Part shown: piece after piece, positions 1 to 13,900 of the stretch | Layout of the letters: each line of letters starts with the position of its first letter | Position numbering within the stretch: position 1 is the first letter of the stretch | Assembly (NCBI RefSeq): GCF_000002995.4 | Contig: NW_025062477.1 | Coordinates: forward strand, 6,172,649 to 6,236,648 | Reading direction: 5' to 3' | From: Brugia malayi | Lineage: Eukaryota > Nematoda > Chromadorea > Rhabditida > Onchocercidae | DNA length: 64,000 bases | The notes under the pieces: model-generated | Told to the model about the DNA's origin: nothing | The model's input: only the letters and a program-made list of their open reading frames with translations | The model's database searches: none | Made by a program: the position numbers and the translations under genes

Positions 1-67
1 ACACTTTTTTTCCGAAAAGCACCCAAAAAATAGGAAAAACACTTTTTTTCCGAAAAGCACCCAAAAA
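1..67. repeat. Two-copy 38-bp tandem repeat in lpd-3 intron
   Basis: A 29-bp motif (acactttttttccgaaaagc followed by acccaaaaa) occurs at 1-29 and again at 39-67, a period of 38 bp. It lies in intronic sequence just downstream of the last visible lpd-3 exon. More copies may lie beyond the left edge. Confidence 0.85.
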
Positions 68-79
68 GTATTGATTTAC

Positions 80-3000
80 CTGGCATCAATCCAGTTATGT
101 TCATTCAACAGTAATGTAAGTTCAAAACTATCCATAACATTAATTTCGAATTCCCATGTGTATGGAACGAATTTAAACAAATCCATAAGTGAATTTGAAG
201 TCCATTCATTGATCAAATCCTAGGAAAAAATAAGCAAATCTAACTGAACATCTGCTCCGCATAATAAATTCAGAAATAGAAACTTGGATCCTTAAAGTTT
301 TTCTTGCAAAAATTAAAATGGAAAAAAGGAATTTCCAGAAAGTTTTAAAAATTCAAAAGTTACAAATTTCAGAAAATTCATTTTCAAGAAAATATACGGC
401 AAAGAAGTGCTTATGATCCCACACGATCCAAGTGCTTGCTTTATTAATTTTAATAGCACATTTCCACATTTGATGTCCATTGAAAATGCGTGGATAATGC
501 ACATTAAGTGTTAAACGCAAGGTTTCACATTGGAAAAATTTTGGATATGCAAGAGAAGTGGACGATTCAACGAATAAAAGACAGCAACGAAGGACAGTCT
601 CATAGCCTTTCTCTGTTGTCACCCAAGGCATTTTCAGCTGGAATGTGTAACAATGAGTTATTTTTAATTCTGTAACCAAATTTTTATATTTTAAAATACT
701 GCAATTCATATGATTTGAAACTAAAATTATTAAAGCAATTACATCAACAGAAGAGCCTTGTTTAACACGTAAATGTAAAGCATTCAGTTCGTCCCCTCTC
801 ATAAACCATATATCAACTGCTGCATCATTCCACAATGAAATTCTCATATCATGTGATAACAGAATTCGTCGCTCGCCTTCTTTTGGCATTACTCTGAAAT
901 CTAGAACTCACTAGCAAAGTTATTATTCCAAGCAAAAAAAAAAAAAAAATATGCAAAATGGGTAAGAACCAGAAATTGTGAAGTAAAATTTTGTGTTCCA
1001 AAAATTATAAAGAGTATAAAGTAATAAAAATATTTACTGTGACAAGAAAAAAATAACATAACTATAAACATACATTACTTCCGAATTACGATATTCTGGT
1101 GGAAAGAAAAAATCGTAGAGCAGAGCACGTTGCGCATCAGCCCAAGGACCATATGAAAACACGGTGTTTTTATCGAATCGCCATACGGATTCCCAAATTG
1201 GAAGATCTTCAGTCATTGATTGTTGACCTTCTTTCACAACACCTTGAAATGCATTAGCTAGATAACACCATAAAAGTATCAAGAATAACGTAAAAGTGTT
1301 TAACAGATTTCAATTCATCAATTGTAATTTTGCTATCATTGAATTTCAAAGACGAATACTACGAGCCGCATTGCAAATTTTTATTACAGTTCTGTAATTT
1401 TAAAATCAACTTATCAAAGCGATATTTTTTCACTAGTTTATTTGCAAAGTTCAAAATGATAAATTTTGTTAAAACTGCGAATTTCACACTGTCATAGATT
1501 GGCTATAAAAGATATTAAAAAGTAAAGAGAATATGAAAAAATGTACCGAGAATAGATTGACTGTAGAAGAAATTAAGATGCGCCGTTTGAACAATTGCGA
1601 AGCCATCACCCATTGTTCTAGGTGGTGGATCACATCGACTATTAGAACTCGTCGATCTTTTTTCTAAGAATTGACTACATTGTACCAGTGTAACACGAAC
1701 GTTTTCCATGCCACCAATTATGCTAAGTAACGCCACATCATCACCTCTGCCATACTCCTTCAGTGAAACTTCTGCTAAAGTAACTTTTACCGTTCAGAAA
1801 TTTGAAAAAAAAAAAAGAAAAAAACCAAAGATACATTGGCTATTACAAGAAAATATAATCTTAAGTGAAGGACTGGAAAACTTGATTTCCTCCAGATATA
1901 TTTAAGAGTACATTTTATACAATCTTTTTTGATTGAAAAGCATTTCTTCGTATCATTTGCTGCATATTTAATTACCACATTGACACAATATAAATTAAAG
2001 AATACTTTACTATTTCAACGAAGTTTGTGTTTGGAAGAACCATCGAAAAGTTGTGAAATTTCCGAAAAAGATGTTAAGCCCTATTTCAGTGTATATCATT
2101 GCCTTTTGTAAAAGTTTATTTAATTAACTTACACGTGTAGTTCTCAAAAGATAAGACAATCATTGACGGCAAAAGTGAATTTCCAGCAACCAAGCGTCCC
2201 GAACTGATATCTAATTTAATATAACCAATTAAAGACCAGAAATTATCATAGTATTTGTCCCATTCCAGTTCTTTTTCCGCTGAAATTGCAAAAATTCGAA
2301 AAATCAAATTAAAAGACAAAGCAATTTAAAACAATTTAATCAGTTCAAATCAAGAAAAAATTCCAATGATATGATCCGACATTCATAAGATACTTTCAGC
2401 ATTCAACTTAAAATCATTTTTTCTGAAAACAAATGTACATCTCATGGATAATGTAAATAAAAATATATTTACTTACTGGTAAATCGTCGTACTTTGTTAA
2501 CATCAATTTCATCTTTTAAAGGAATAAACAATTTTTCGAGGCCAAAATATCTAGCTAAAGATCGATAGTTTGATAAGCGATTATATATATGCAATTGCAA
2601 GCCATTTAACGATATATGCAATCTCGAAATATTACTGAAAATTTTTACATATTATTTATTCTTCGACCAAATGTAACATTTTTCGTTTAAATAAAAATTA
2701 TAATTGAAAATTTTTATTAAACCTTTTATGTGCATAATCTGATGGAATGTAATTCCAATATGAAAAGATAATCCATCCATCATTGCAACAGAATAAGAAA
2801 TTTTGACACATACATCGAAAATCGCGAAACATTATTTTACCAGAAAGGAAGCTTATAGAAAATGAGCCTGAAAAAAATGGATTTTCCAACAGATAGTAAC
2901 ATAGTAACAACCATCAACTTAAAAAAATAAAAAACATGTCTGCACAGCACTGAATCGGATAAAAAAAACAAAACAAAAAACAAAAAAACTTATTTAAAAA

Positions 3001-3859
3001 AAAGAAAATAAATAGGATCCTAATAAACATTTAAAAGACAACATATATTGAGCAACTTTAATTAAATGTAATGAAGAGAATTGTAATTTCAATAGATCGA
3101 AATTCAGAGAAACAGGAATGTATCTATTATTTCAGTAAAAGTTATGCAACTGTTACTTCACATATCTTTTCTTCAGTAAGACTGAGACATATTGAAATTT
3201 TTTTTTTTTTTGTAATACTGTAAATTTTTATACCACTAAGGAAAAATTAAGTAAATCAACTTGGTACACCACATATAAATCTCATTTGCCGAAGAACTTT
3301 TCAAATGTTTGCATCTATTTTTTTAAATCTTTTCCCAAAAACTAAGACAAAAATCAATAGCTCCAAAAAGAAATAGAATTTATTTGATTACAACAGCAAA
3401 TTAAATTAAAGTGTAAAAAACTGATTTAAAATTCACCCATCGAAATTTGTACATCATATCCTTTCAGATGAGCAATTCGCGTAAGCACAAATGCAACGAT
3501 TGGGCCAATAATTCGAGACATGTAATATGTTATGAAAACAATCCATACAATAAATAAAAGCAGGCTTCCTAGCATAACCCAGAAACTTGCTTTGTCTGGC
3601 TAAAAATTTACAATAAATGATATTAACAGCAAAAATCACCAAAGATGAAGTAGTGCCATCAACACTCGTGCTTGTAATCTGCCATTAGTTGGGACGTAAT
3701 CCCTTCCTCCTAAATTAACCTCTTGTATTATTAGAACCGTACCTGAACAATTTCTCGATAATCCTTCCATTGTACATTGATGTCTCCTGGTAGCTTTATG
3801 GAACCATTTTTTTCCCAAAAAGAAAAACCCTTGCCGAGCAGTAAGCCAGTGTAATTCAT
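80..3859 (-). CDS. lpd-3: LPD-3/BLTP1 (KIAA1109, tweek) bridge-like lipid-transfer protein, 5' part only
   Basis: Giant rod-shaped proteins of this family bridge membranes at contact sites and carry lipid in bulk. Only the N-terminal ~560 residues lie here; the gene continues past the left edge. Exons in transcription order: 3743-3859, 3437-3599, 2723-2867, 2477-2634, 2133-2279, 1547-1774, 1074-1257, 743-893, 398-637, 80-219; all phases agree. Exon 2 encodes one hydrophobic membrane anchor (LLLFIVWIVFITYY). It is followed by family landmarks: FLSGKIMFRDF, an aromatic DGWIIFSYW stretch, ISSGRLVAGN, GGMENVRVTLV, FSYGPWADAQRALL-FFFPPEY, HYPRIFNGHQMWKC and FVPYTWEFEIN with HNWID. The order and spacing match human KIAA1109 as I know it. 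The start is the first in-frame ATG, at 3859; an in-frame TAA lies upstream. The intron near the left edge holds a short tandem repeat. Family assignment is firm; single splice sites less so. Confidence 0.92.
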
Positions 3860-4905
3860 GCTATCGTCGTCACAACGATTTTCCCATCCTTTGAAGTTCC
3901 ATATGTTAGGTATGACCAATTTTTTAAAAAAATGTTACTTCAAAATCAAATTTTACTAAGCTTAAATAGTAAATTAAATAAAGAAGTGTAGAAACTGATG
4001 TAAAAATCACCTACCAATATTTGCTCATCATATTCTTTCAGAATAAAGTATTACTTGTATGGATGTAATGAAACAAAAAAATAAAAAAAGCAAAACAAAA
4101 TTCAATTTTTATGTAACATAATTCCACATGGATTTGTAAAAAGGATTTGCAAAATTCGCATGTACTATTTACAGAATTCAATTTTCTCAATAGGACTGAC
4201 TGAATATTTACCAAAAAATATTTCATTTAAATAGAATCAACGATACTAAAAAAAAAATCAAAGAATGTCAGATTAAAATAACAGCAAATGTGAAAGTTTG
4301 TGGAAATAACAACAGTGACGAAATCCGAGAGATCGGAACATTACAGCAGATGTACACCTTTGCTAAATACATTTGCTATACGATTAAATTCTAGATAAAT
4401 TTCAATGTCACTCACATAAATATGTTACGTACTTATAGTCAAAAAAAACTTCTCAACGATCATCATAAGCAGTAATTCATTTAATAGTAGCAGTGATACA
4501 ATTTGCTACAGCATTCTACAAGCTACACAAAACATAACGCAAGCAGCATAACGTGAAAAAAACTACGCTTAAATAATGACTGAACATGAAGGAATATATG
4601 TTTCAGAAAAATTAAACCCGCTTCACTGGTGAAAATTACCAGATTTACATCACTAGTAGCCTGAACAACGAACAAATGCAGACGTTACTAAATGAATCAT
4701 CAATAATGTATTATGAGATTCAAAACATTCTAGATTTCGAATATTAGGTTAACTAAGTTTGTGTTTCCAGAATGGTGCGCGATTCTGAATCATTAAAAAA
4801 GAATAAGGACGTATTTCAACAAATAACAAAACACAATAACAGAAAAATGAAATGAATATTATTCTAAAAGCTAGATAGGAAAAACACCTGTCTTCCAAAA
4901 AATTT
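3860..4905. other. Spacer between msh-6 stop and lpd-3 start
   Basis: About 1 kb of AT-rich sequence between two minus-strand genes. It should hold the msh-6 3' UTR and the lpd-3 5' region. The only structure I see is a diverged copy of the end of lpd-3 exon 2 plus its intron start (3971-4048, listed separately). No convincing gene is present. The 62-codon minus-strand reading frame at 4038-4226 is AT-rich and unsupported. Confidence 0.6.
3971..4048 (-). pseudogene. Decayed duplicate of the lpd-3 exon 2 end plus donor and intron start
   Basis: Bases 3971-4048 align by eye, at roughly 80 percent with small indels, to 3398-3472. The latter holds the last codons of lpd-3 exon 2, its splice donor and the start of the intron. 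On the minus strand the real exon ends LKGYDVQISM and the copy reads LKEYDEQILV before a similar gtgatt donor. Upstream of these codons the copy loses the membrane-anchor reading frame, so it looks like a relic of a local tandem duplication. It lies 5' of the lpd-3 first exon. Confidence 0.65.
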
Positions 4906-7900
4906 TCATGATGAAATGAACATTGAATTAATTGTTTCCCTAAGTTGTGCTGTGCTACATTCTTTATTCAGTGCAAGTTTTCGTAATTCCGCCATACGTT
5001 CCTTTCGTGTTTTTCTTTCATCAAGATGACGTGAAGCAATAAATGCAGCTCGAATAACCTGAAGCTTATGTTTTAAATGCTCAACTACATTTCCACAAAA
5101 ATTTGTTAAAAACTGTCATAAAGTAACAAAAAAATTCAAATACCTCTGCCTTGAGACCAGAAATTTTAGCAGCAAAAAATCCATAAGATTTTGGACACAT
5201 CCCATCGGCTAGTGTATATAGGAAGGTAACATTTTCCATTGTTGGATCTTCAGCACTTTCATTTTCAACAATGCAAGCCTGAAAAAGTGCCTAAATTTAA
5301 ATTTCAGCAAATTAAAGAAAAACGAACAAAACTGCTATATATATAAAACATAACTGTTAACAGAATTATAACGGTATTTACCATTATATAACTATATAAT
5401 ATAATATTACCACTATATAACTAAGATGAAACGTATCACTATTCAATTGTAATATTTTCCCAAAAGAATTATTTCTCGTGTGATATGAATAAAATCAACA
5501 AAAAGCATAGAAATTCAGAAAAAAAACATCGGCATGAAACCGAAAATATAACAGGACACCCAAAGGGATGTATTTCTATGGCTAAAAGTAATATAGCTGC
5601 ACTTTCAATAAGTTTAAGCTTAGATATCGGTGTTTTATAAGAGAACGGTACTTTAAAACCGTGGTGACATACAATCAAGTTATGAAGGATGATTAGTTAT
5701 AATGAATGCTTTATCAAAAACAAACAGTCATTAGTTTTGGAAAGTTAACTTAAAATTGCAGAGATATTTCTGTTACTGCTATTTTCAATAGAAAACCAAC
5801 CATATGTGCTGCCTTAATGCTCGTAACATTTTCAACTGCTTTGCACAAAGTATGATAATGAGTAGAAAAAAAAGTACGACAGTTCAGCCGGGTTGCTACA
5901 TCTAGCAGTACTGCGTATGCAACAGCGGTGCCATCATAAGTGCTATAACAGTATTAATTTTGATAGAAAAAATTAGCTTTCTAAAAATCACAAAACTGCT
6001 ATACGATAATCACTAACATGCATCATGAACTTATCAGGACTTCAATTAAAGTAGATGACATAACTGGAAGAGAAGCAAATAAAATCCTAACAGCTTGTAA
6101 ATGGATAATATACAACTAGATTAGCAAGAAGAGAACAAAATATGAACATTATCACGTAATAAATATTACGATAAATATAAATGAAAATGCTAATGTAACC
6201 TTGTTCCTCGACCGAGTTCATCCATTATAACAAGAGAATGTTTGGTTGCATTTCGCAAAATCAAATTTGTTTCATATAATTCAACATAGAAAGTAGACTG
6301 CCCTGAAATATAACTTTGAAAATACAATACTAATGTCTTAAAATTTTTGAAACCCCAAATGAATGTCAACCTGTAGTAATTCGATCACCTGCACCCATCC
6401 TTGTAAATATTCGATCAACTGGTGAGAGTTTCATTTCATTCGCAGGGACAAAGCTACCCTACAATACAGTAATGCGGTATTTTTTAAATAATAAGGAGAG
6501 ACATGAAAAAAAAAAAAAAAAAAAAACAACGAATAACTTTGGAAATTTTAACTTGGTCTAAGTTTGCAGTTCAAATAAAATAATAACCGAAACTAAAATT
6601 AAGGCAACGCTGAAAATCTTCAGGACTAATTTTACAAAAAACTTAGTAGAACCTGAAAATTTTCAGATAAGAAAATAAACACTTTATTATTTTTTTTACT
6701 AAAAAAAAAACAAAAAACAAAAAATTTTATTAAAAAAATAAAAGTAATAAAAATAATAAAAAATTTCTGAATACGATCGTCAATTTCTAACCTTATTAAA
6801 GACCCTCTATCTTTAACAGGTAATAATTTATCTTTAACAAATAATGACACTAAAACATCATCAGGATGAAATAGTGTACTGAATCTGCAATATTTACCAA
6901 ATATTACATAAAACGATACTGTGCAAACCTTTTTATTCAGATCCCGATTATAAATATGTATTTTTCTGCAGCTAACAAAAAGCACTTACTATTTGAGCAA
7001 GCACAACCAGTACACCAACTTGACGCATTAGTGTTGATTTCCCACCCATATTTGGACCTGTCAGCAGAATTATTGGTGGTTCATTTCCTCCCAATAAAAC
7101 ACTGTTTGGTATGTATGTAAAACTGCTGCCCGAAGCAGCCATCGCAGCAAGCGATGGATGATATCCAGACTTAATTTCTAATATAGGCTGGAAATATAAT
7201 CAACGACTAATTTAAAGATTAATCATTCAATGCAACAGTAATTTTATAAATAACAATTTCAACATCCACTCATTAACTTAATTTTCAAGTTTTCTATAAA
7301 TTAGTACAAAACTAGATTTCGATTATTTGCAAACACCACAAATATAAATAAATAAGTTTATAAATCATAATCTACAAACAAATAAATTTATACCTGCTTA
7401 CTATCATAAACAAATTGTGGACGGCACATATTTAGACCACAGTCTTGACCATAACGAGTTAAAGAAAGAAGTACGTCGAATGTGGCCATTCGTTCAACAG
7501 CCATTGTCCATTTGGTGGATCTTCAAATGCAAAAAATTGATTTAATTATTACATTTTCTCTATTATCCCTATATTAATAATTCATATTTTTTTTCTTTTT
7601 CTGAAATTTTTTTCTGAAACTGTAAATTTTTGCGGCCCATTAATTTATATCAATTGGATGCTGATAAAGTTTCAAAGTTAAACAGATTAATGCAAATGTC
7701 AAATTATTATCGAAGAAATAACCGCACTCTATTATCACAGAATCTGCAAAAATAGTCTGTGTAAAAATAATATGTCACACTACTGCTGCATGTATTCACT
7801 TAAGTTTAAGATAATTATCATCATAAGTCATGATTAGCAACGATGAACAAGAAAATGAGATGCGTGTTAAGATGCACCACAATTCACTAGTCTCCAGCTC

Positions 7901-10900
7901 TCAACGGTTTCACCGCTGCCGTGTGACTTCGCGCGAAATCAAAATTCATATTCATGTCGATTACCAACATTAAGTATCTAAGAGTGATTTAAATTCACCG
8001 AACTGCCCATATAACCTTAGATCATTGTTTTGAATAGTCCCAGTCCCAAGCCAGCAAAGATCGAAATAGCTTAATATATCGCTACCCTACTGTTATGAAA
8101 TATAGCTATAAAACATGTACTTACATTCATTTCTGAAATCAAATCTGAAATCAATTCCATTATTCCGAAATAATCGAGTAACATCATTTGCTTAAAAATC
8201 TGACCAACCTGTCGCCAAAATCAGCAAATATACGCCGCATGATGTCATGCCGTAAGATATCAAGCTGATTTTCGGCTTCGTCCAAATTTTTAACTAAGTT
8301 CACCAGCTCATCCGTTACCATCCGTTTGTATCCCTATTTCGAAAAATGACACCAAATAAATGGAGGGAAATACAACGGAGAAGAGGAATTTAGTTAACAT
8401 TGTCTAACCTTTCGAGAGGATTTAAGTCCGAATTCATGGCTCAAATTCATAGCAATCTCTTCTGGTATTTCAAGCTGGTAACGAGATCGTCCGCTACCAA
8501 AGAAATTGATGTTCTGGAAACATTTGAAAACTTTTAATAGTTATGAAACTGAAAACAAATGACTTCTACATTTTTAAATGATAGCGTTAATATATAATTC
8601 CTGACTATTCATTTTCACGATAAGCAAAAAGATTACAGAACAATGCAGTTGCTTCCTGATGACATTCAAATACAAGTCCAATTCATGGATGCATTCCTTT
8701 ACGTTACTAATCGCATCATCGTATTCCTTAATTATACCTTTTTCTGGTACGATAATACCGTCTTCTAGAGCTTTGTCACGATTGAATGCACTCTGCAATC
8801 GTCACATTTAAACTGAGATATGAAAAGAGGAGCTTCTCAATGATAACATGCACTCAAAAATTTTACATAAGAATAAAGCATATTAAGGAAATATTTTCTA
8901 CAATGAGTTAATGATATCGATATCTTAAAAAACTAACACTACCATAACAGCTAAAGAAATAATTCTAACAACTTAATTCAACCAGAAATGGAACTAAATA
9001 GGTCCCAATGTAGCGAAAATAATTCGATTCTGATCAATGTGCAGTGGAAAAAATGTGCATCAGAAGAAGCTGGGTTAATTAGCTAAAATATGGAAAGTCT
9101 TCTCATACAATGCTATGGAATGTAGCTCATAAAGCACACTCAAGTTCTAAAAGAGAACAGGATGATACAAGAACAAAGACAGATTGATTATAGAAATCAT
9201 GACTTCTCTCACAAAACTAAGATGAATGAATAGTTAACTAACTTTAAAATGCTGAAGATCTTCCGAAATGTCGGGAAACCGATAACCAAAGCAACGTTCC
9301 AACAATGAAGGACTAAAATAACTTTTGATTTGATAAATGTCATCATTTATATTTAATCAAACAAAAATAACTTAATCCCTACTTTCGTCATTAATCAATC
9401 TTATTATAATGAACAATTTTAAGCAGTTTTGAAATTAACTGTGAATGCAACTCAAATCAAAAGAGTAACAAAATGTAAACGGTCTTATTCTTAGTAACAT
9501 GCTAACTAATCTCATATACTTTAACTTTGAAATTAATCTTAAGACTTTGAAATGAAACGTTTTCAGCAAACTTTTACTGATTTGAAGTGATTTTTACATT
9601 ATCAAATTTTTGCCACTTGCAATCTGAAATCATACATTGTTTCCTGACTCTTGCCAAAATGTTTCATAAATTCTATACGAAGATCCTGTACATGCTCAAA
9701 ACCTTCTAGTGCTCGGATCAAATCTCGAATTTTTCGTTTATTGTAACGCATTGTTTCGAACATCTGTGCACGACTGTCAGGATGCTCTTCCGCTCGGTAT
9801 TTCAATCCTAATGTGTGTATTCTGGAAAAGAAAAAACATATTTCCAATAAAATCTATTGGATCTCAAAGAATAAAGCTCACTTTTGAATTAAGCGTTCCA
9901 GGTCAGGTACTTTGCGTAACAGTTCCACGGCTTTATCAATAAATCTCTTCAATCTCGCTTTAGAAAGCCATTCGATTGCGTCTTGTCGTGAACATAAGAT
10001 CTTCCGATCGCAAACAGGGGCACAAATCCACTGTCGAAGAAGACGTTTACCTGAAACTGATTACAAATCAATTGCAGAACTGTTTGAAAAAATAAAACAG
10101 AGACAAAAAAGAATTTTTGAAAGTAAAATATAAGTAGCATATTCGCTAAGAAATTTTTGCTACTATTCCAAACATTTCGGCAAAACATACCTGCCGGTGT
10201 AATACATTTATTAATAACATTATAAAGCGCATATTTTGCTGTAATTGGATCGCACAGTGTAAATTTCTGCATTGAACTAATAGGCGGGATGATATTGAGA
10301 TGTTTCAAAGCAAGGCTATCCAAAATAAGGCGGCGTCCACTCCAATATTTTTCATCACTCTCATTCTTAAAAAAATTCAGATTTTGCCGGATATCAAATT
10401 TATCAGACTTTACCACATCAAAAATCATAATGATAATTTGTTGCAAATGCAACTGATTGGAAAGGTAACAATATAAATTAACCTCATCTTCTAGAACTCC
10501 CTCAAGATTCAAAGGTTTGTATAATTCAAACCTTCGCATTGAAACCATATCAGAAAGAAGTCAAAATTACAAAAAAATTATAGAAATAAAGATCAGTATG
10601 CAAGCATGGTGTAACTGATTGGAAAGGTAACAATATAAATTAACCTCATCTTCTAGAACTCCCTCAAGATTCAAAGGTTTGTATAATTCAAACCTTCGCA
10701 TTGAAACCATATCAACATCAATAAAGCATCTCCTTAAATACCTGAAATTTGAAGTATTTTCTACCTAAAAAATTTCATCACGAGATTTCTCGAGTAAATC
10801 TAATTGTTTACAAGAAATCAAATATCGAAAAGATGGAGAAAAAAACAAACTATAGTGAATTTCAATAGACTGGCTATGAATATGAAATACTGAATGAACA

Positions 10901-13900
10901 AACCAAATAATAGCTCCTAAAGCTGAGACGCATGCATCGTATGTAGGATTACATTTTAAGGGAAGACTATCTCTATCGATCATATTGAGTAAAACTACAG
11001 GCCACTTATCGTATAATTCGCCAAAGTATTTATCACTTGATAACTGTAATAAATTCTTAACTTCAATTCCCTCAATATTCCTTGACTAACTCCAAGCAGA
11101 AGTTGTTTATCTTAGCAGCTTATAATACAAATTTCGTTTTGCCAAATTATTTTAAAAGAAAAATAAGCATAATATAACAACATAAATGTAAGCATTATAA
11201 CAGGATAAAAAGAAGAGAGGTTGGATATTTTAAAAAATTTCGAATAAGTTTTCTCTATATGCTGAAATAATCCTTACCAGCTTCAAAGTGCTTTCGGATG
11301 TTAAAAATTCCTTCTTCGAAACCAGCGCCTCTTTTGGCACAGCATTTACAGTAGTATTATATATGATCAGTGTTAATGCCGAAACTCGCCCTCGTTCATA
11401 TAAAATCTGTAAAGATTTTAATAAAACAGAATCTAATTTAAAAAAATGTTTGTTGTAGTAAGTTCAAGGACCAACCTGGGCTGGCTGATAATGGGAAAAT
11501 AATGTCCTCAGAGCAGAACGGTTACTGCCGTCTGAGAGGCAGCCAATCTGAAATGGTTTTTTAAAAGATAAAAAAGGTGAGATGACTAAAAGATATCAAT
11601 TTGAAAACGTAATATAATATAAAACGTAATAATTTGAAAAATGTAATATAGTTTTTTTTTTTCGACTTTTTAGGTTTTTAGGCAAAAACATACGTAAAAT
11701 CGACCAACGGTAGTGTCAATGAAACAGACACCATATTCTACATTTTCCGTACCCTGAAAATAATTTATTTGGGCTAGTTAATCAATCAAAACAAAGTAAT
11801 GAAAGTTAGTCTACTGTTAAAATTCAAATACCCTTTCAGCTATAGCATACAAGTAGCGTGCTGTTGTGTCCATCACATCTATAATGTTTTCATCATCATT
11901 TCCATCAAGTACTCCGTATATCCGAGTGCCTGAGGTAGTAATATTGCACACTTCTCTAAATCATAAGAAAGCAAAACACTGTGCATGCAGAAGTATCAAA
12001 TTTGCAAAAAAAATTATATTAATTTCTTCGAGAACAAATAGCAAAAGCTAATTCACATAATAAAGCAATAAGAATTAGTAATGTAATTATGTAAAATATT
12101 CTAAAATTTATAACTGATATTTTATACTTTGAAGCTAAATAATGTGAATTGAGATCGACTGTGTTAAAAAGATTTCGGAACAGTGAACTATTTATATTAA
12201 ATCATACCTCTTCACAACTCTGTCATTAACTTTCTCGCTTTTATTTCGGTTTTCCAACTGCGTTGGTGTTTCGGTTTGTTCCACACGGGCAACTTTATAT
12301 CCTCGATTAACCAGCTGATCAGCAAAACGACCGTAAGCAACTTCTGGAAATCCACAATGCGCAAAACTACCCTGAAGAAATCCAACTTTGACAACCTCTT
12401 TTACAAGTTTGGCTTTCATTAAAAATGACTTAGAAATGAGCCAATGAATAGCTTATTAAATCAGTTAAATTTAACTGACTCTCATGTAATTGAGGTTTAA
12501 ATTTTCGACTCCAATTACAGCGTCCATGTGATACATTTCGTAAAACTTTCCAACTTTAAAAAACAATACTGTATCAAAATAAGCCGACTTAGCTGCCCAC
12601 CACTGTCGATGTCCTAAAAATACTTCGAAGGTCATCATTTATAATAAAACAGTTATTTATGAAAAATAAGAAAGCCGGTCGAAATCTAAATCTATATCAT
12701 CATTTTTATTATTTTAGTCCTCTAAATCTGCAAATTTTACTGGTTCAAACTTTATAGTCTGCTGGAAGTCATACCCGGCGTTTGCTTTTTCATGAACGCA
12801 TCCGGTACAAATAAAGTACGCGGACAATAATCTGGATGACTACGCAAACGTTTATCTGCATCCCGAATGCGATCTGGTTGAAGAAAATCGAAGTCTAAAT
12901 GAGGAAACCGCATAGAATCAACATCGGTCTCAGTATCCAAACATGCAGGAGATGCGTTTTCATCCGGCATATCCCTATCACTTGAACGATCTAATTTTGA
13001 TGCTGACACAGATGAATCCTAAATACATATGACTAAAAAATTAATTGCAACTAACATTTATTAAATTCCTGAGGACTTTGAATTGGAAAATTTCGTTTAC
13101 TTCACGTTCTAAAAATCTCGAATCTTTACTAGTAATGTAGGATGGTTCAGAACACATATTCATAGAACTTTATAAGTGTTTGCTCAGCATTCACAAAACT
13201 TTATAAATATTTACTCAGCGTATATTTGACTTCATGTGAGAAAGAACTTTAGTTAAAGCATCTTTTATTTTAAACTTTGCTCAGGATCCACGGAAATAAA
13301 TATGAGTAATTTTGTCAGTTTATTAAAAGAATCAATTAGTTACTTAACACAGACCTGCTCTGTGGCGCGAAATGAATTGATAAACGATATAGCCATCTCG
13401 CTCACATCATGCTTTGAAGATATGGTTTCCGAAGAACTATTTTCACTTTCAGGAGACTTCTAAAAGAAAAAAAAAAACAGTTTCTGAACCAAATTTTACG
13501 CTAGTCATTAGTATATAATTCAAACCTAAGTTTTTTTCTTTTTTTCATGTTAGATCCATATAATTAATGTATGAAACTCCAATACGCTTCGAACCAAATG
13601 CAAAGTAACTTCTTGTCAAGGTATTTAAGGTCAAAATTTCTAATTCCAATAACTCGAATTTATTTTTACAATTTACTTTTCGCCTCAAAATTTCAACTAC
13701 TATTATTCGGTAATGAAAAATTTTATAAACCATTTGAACAGCAAACTGCTCCTTACCGACTTATATCTTATGCTTTGTTTTATATTTTCCTCATTATGTT
13801 TCATATCCATCATTTCAACATCATTATCTTCTGAATCTGATGAAACCACCACACGGCGACGTTTTTTGCATGACTTTTTCACTAATGATAGCTCTTCATT

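Noticed and set aside
9949..10548. A 199-codon minus-strand open frame
   Set aside because: It is an accidental read-through of msh-6 introns joining the pseudo-exon copy ([11 protein letters not shown]...), real exon 10191-10365 and intron sequence. The true exons lie inside it in defined phases.
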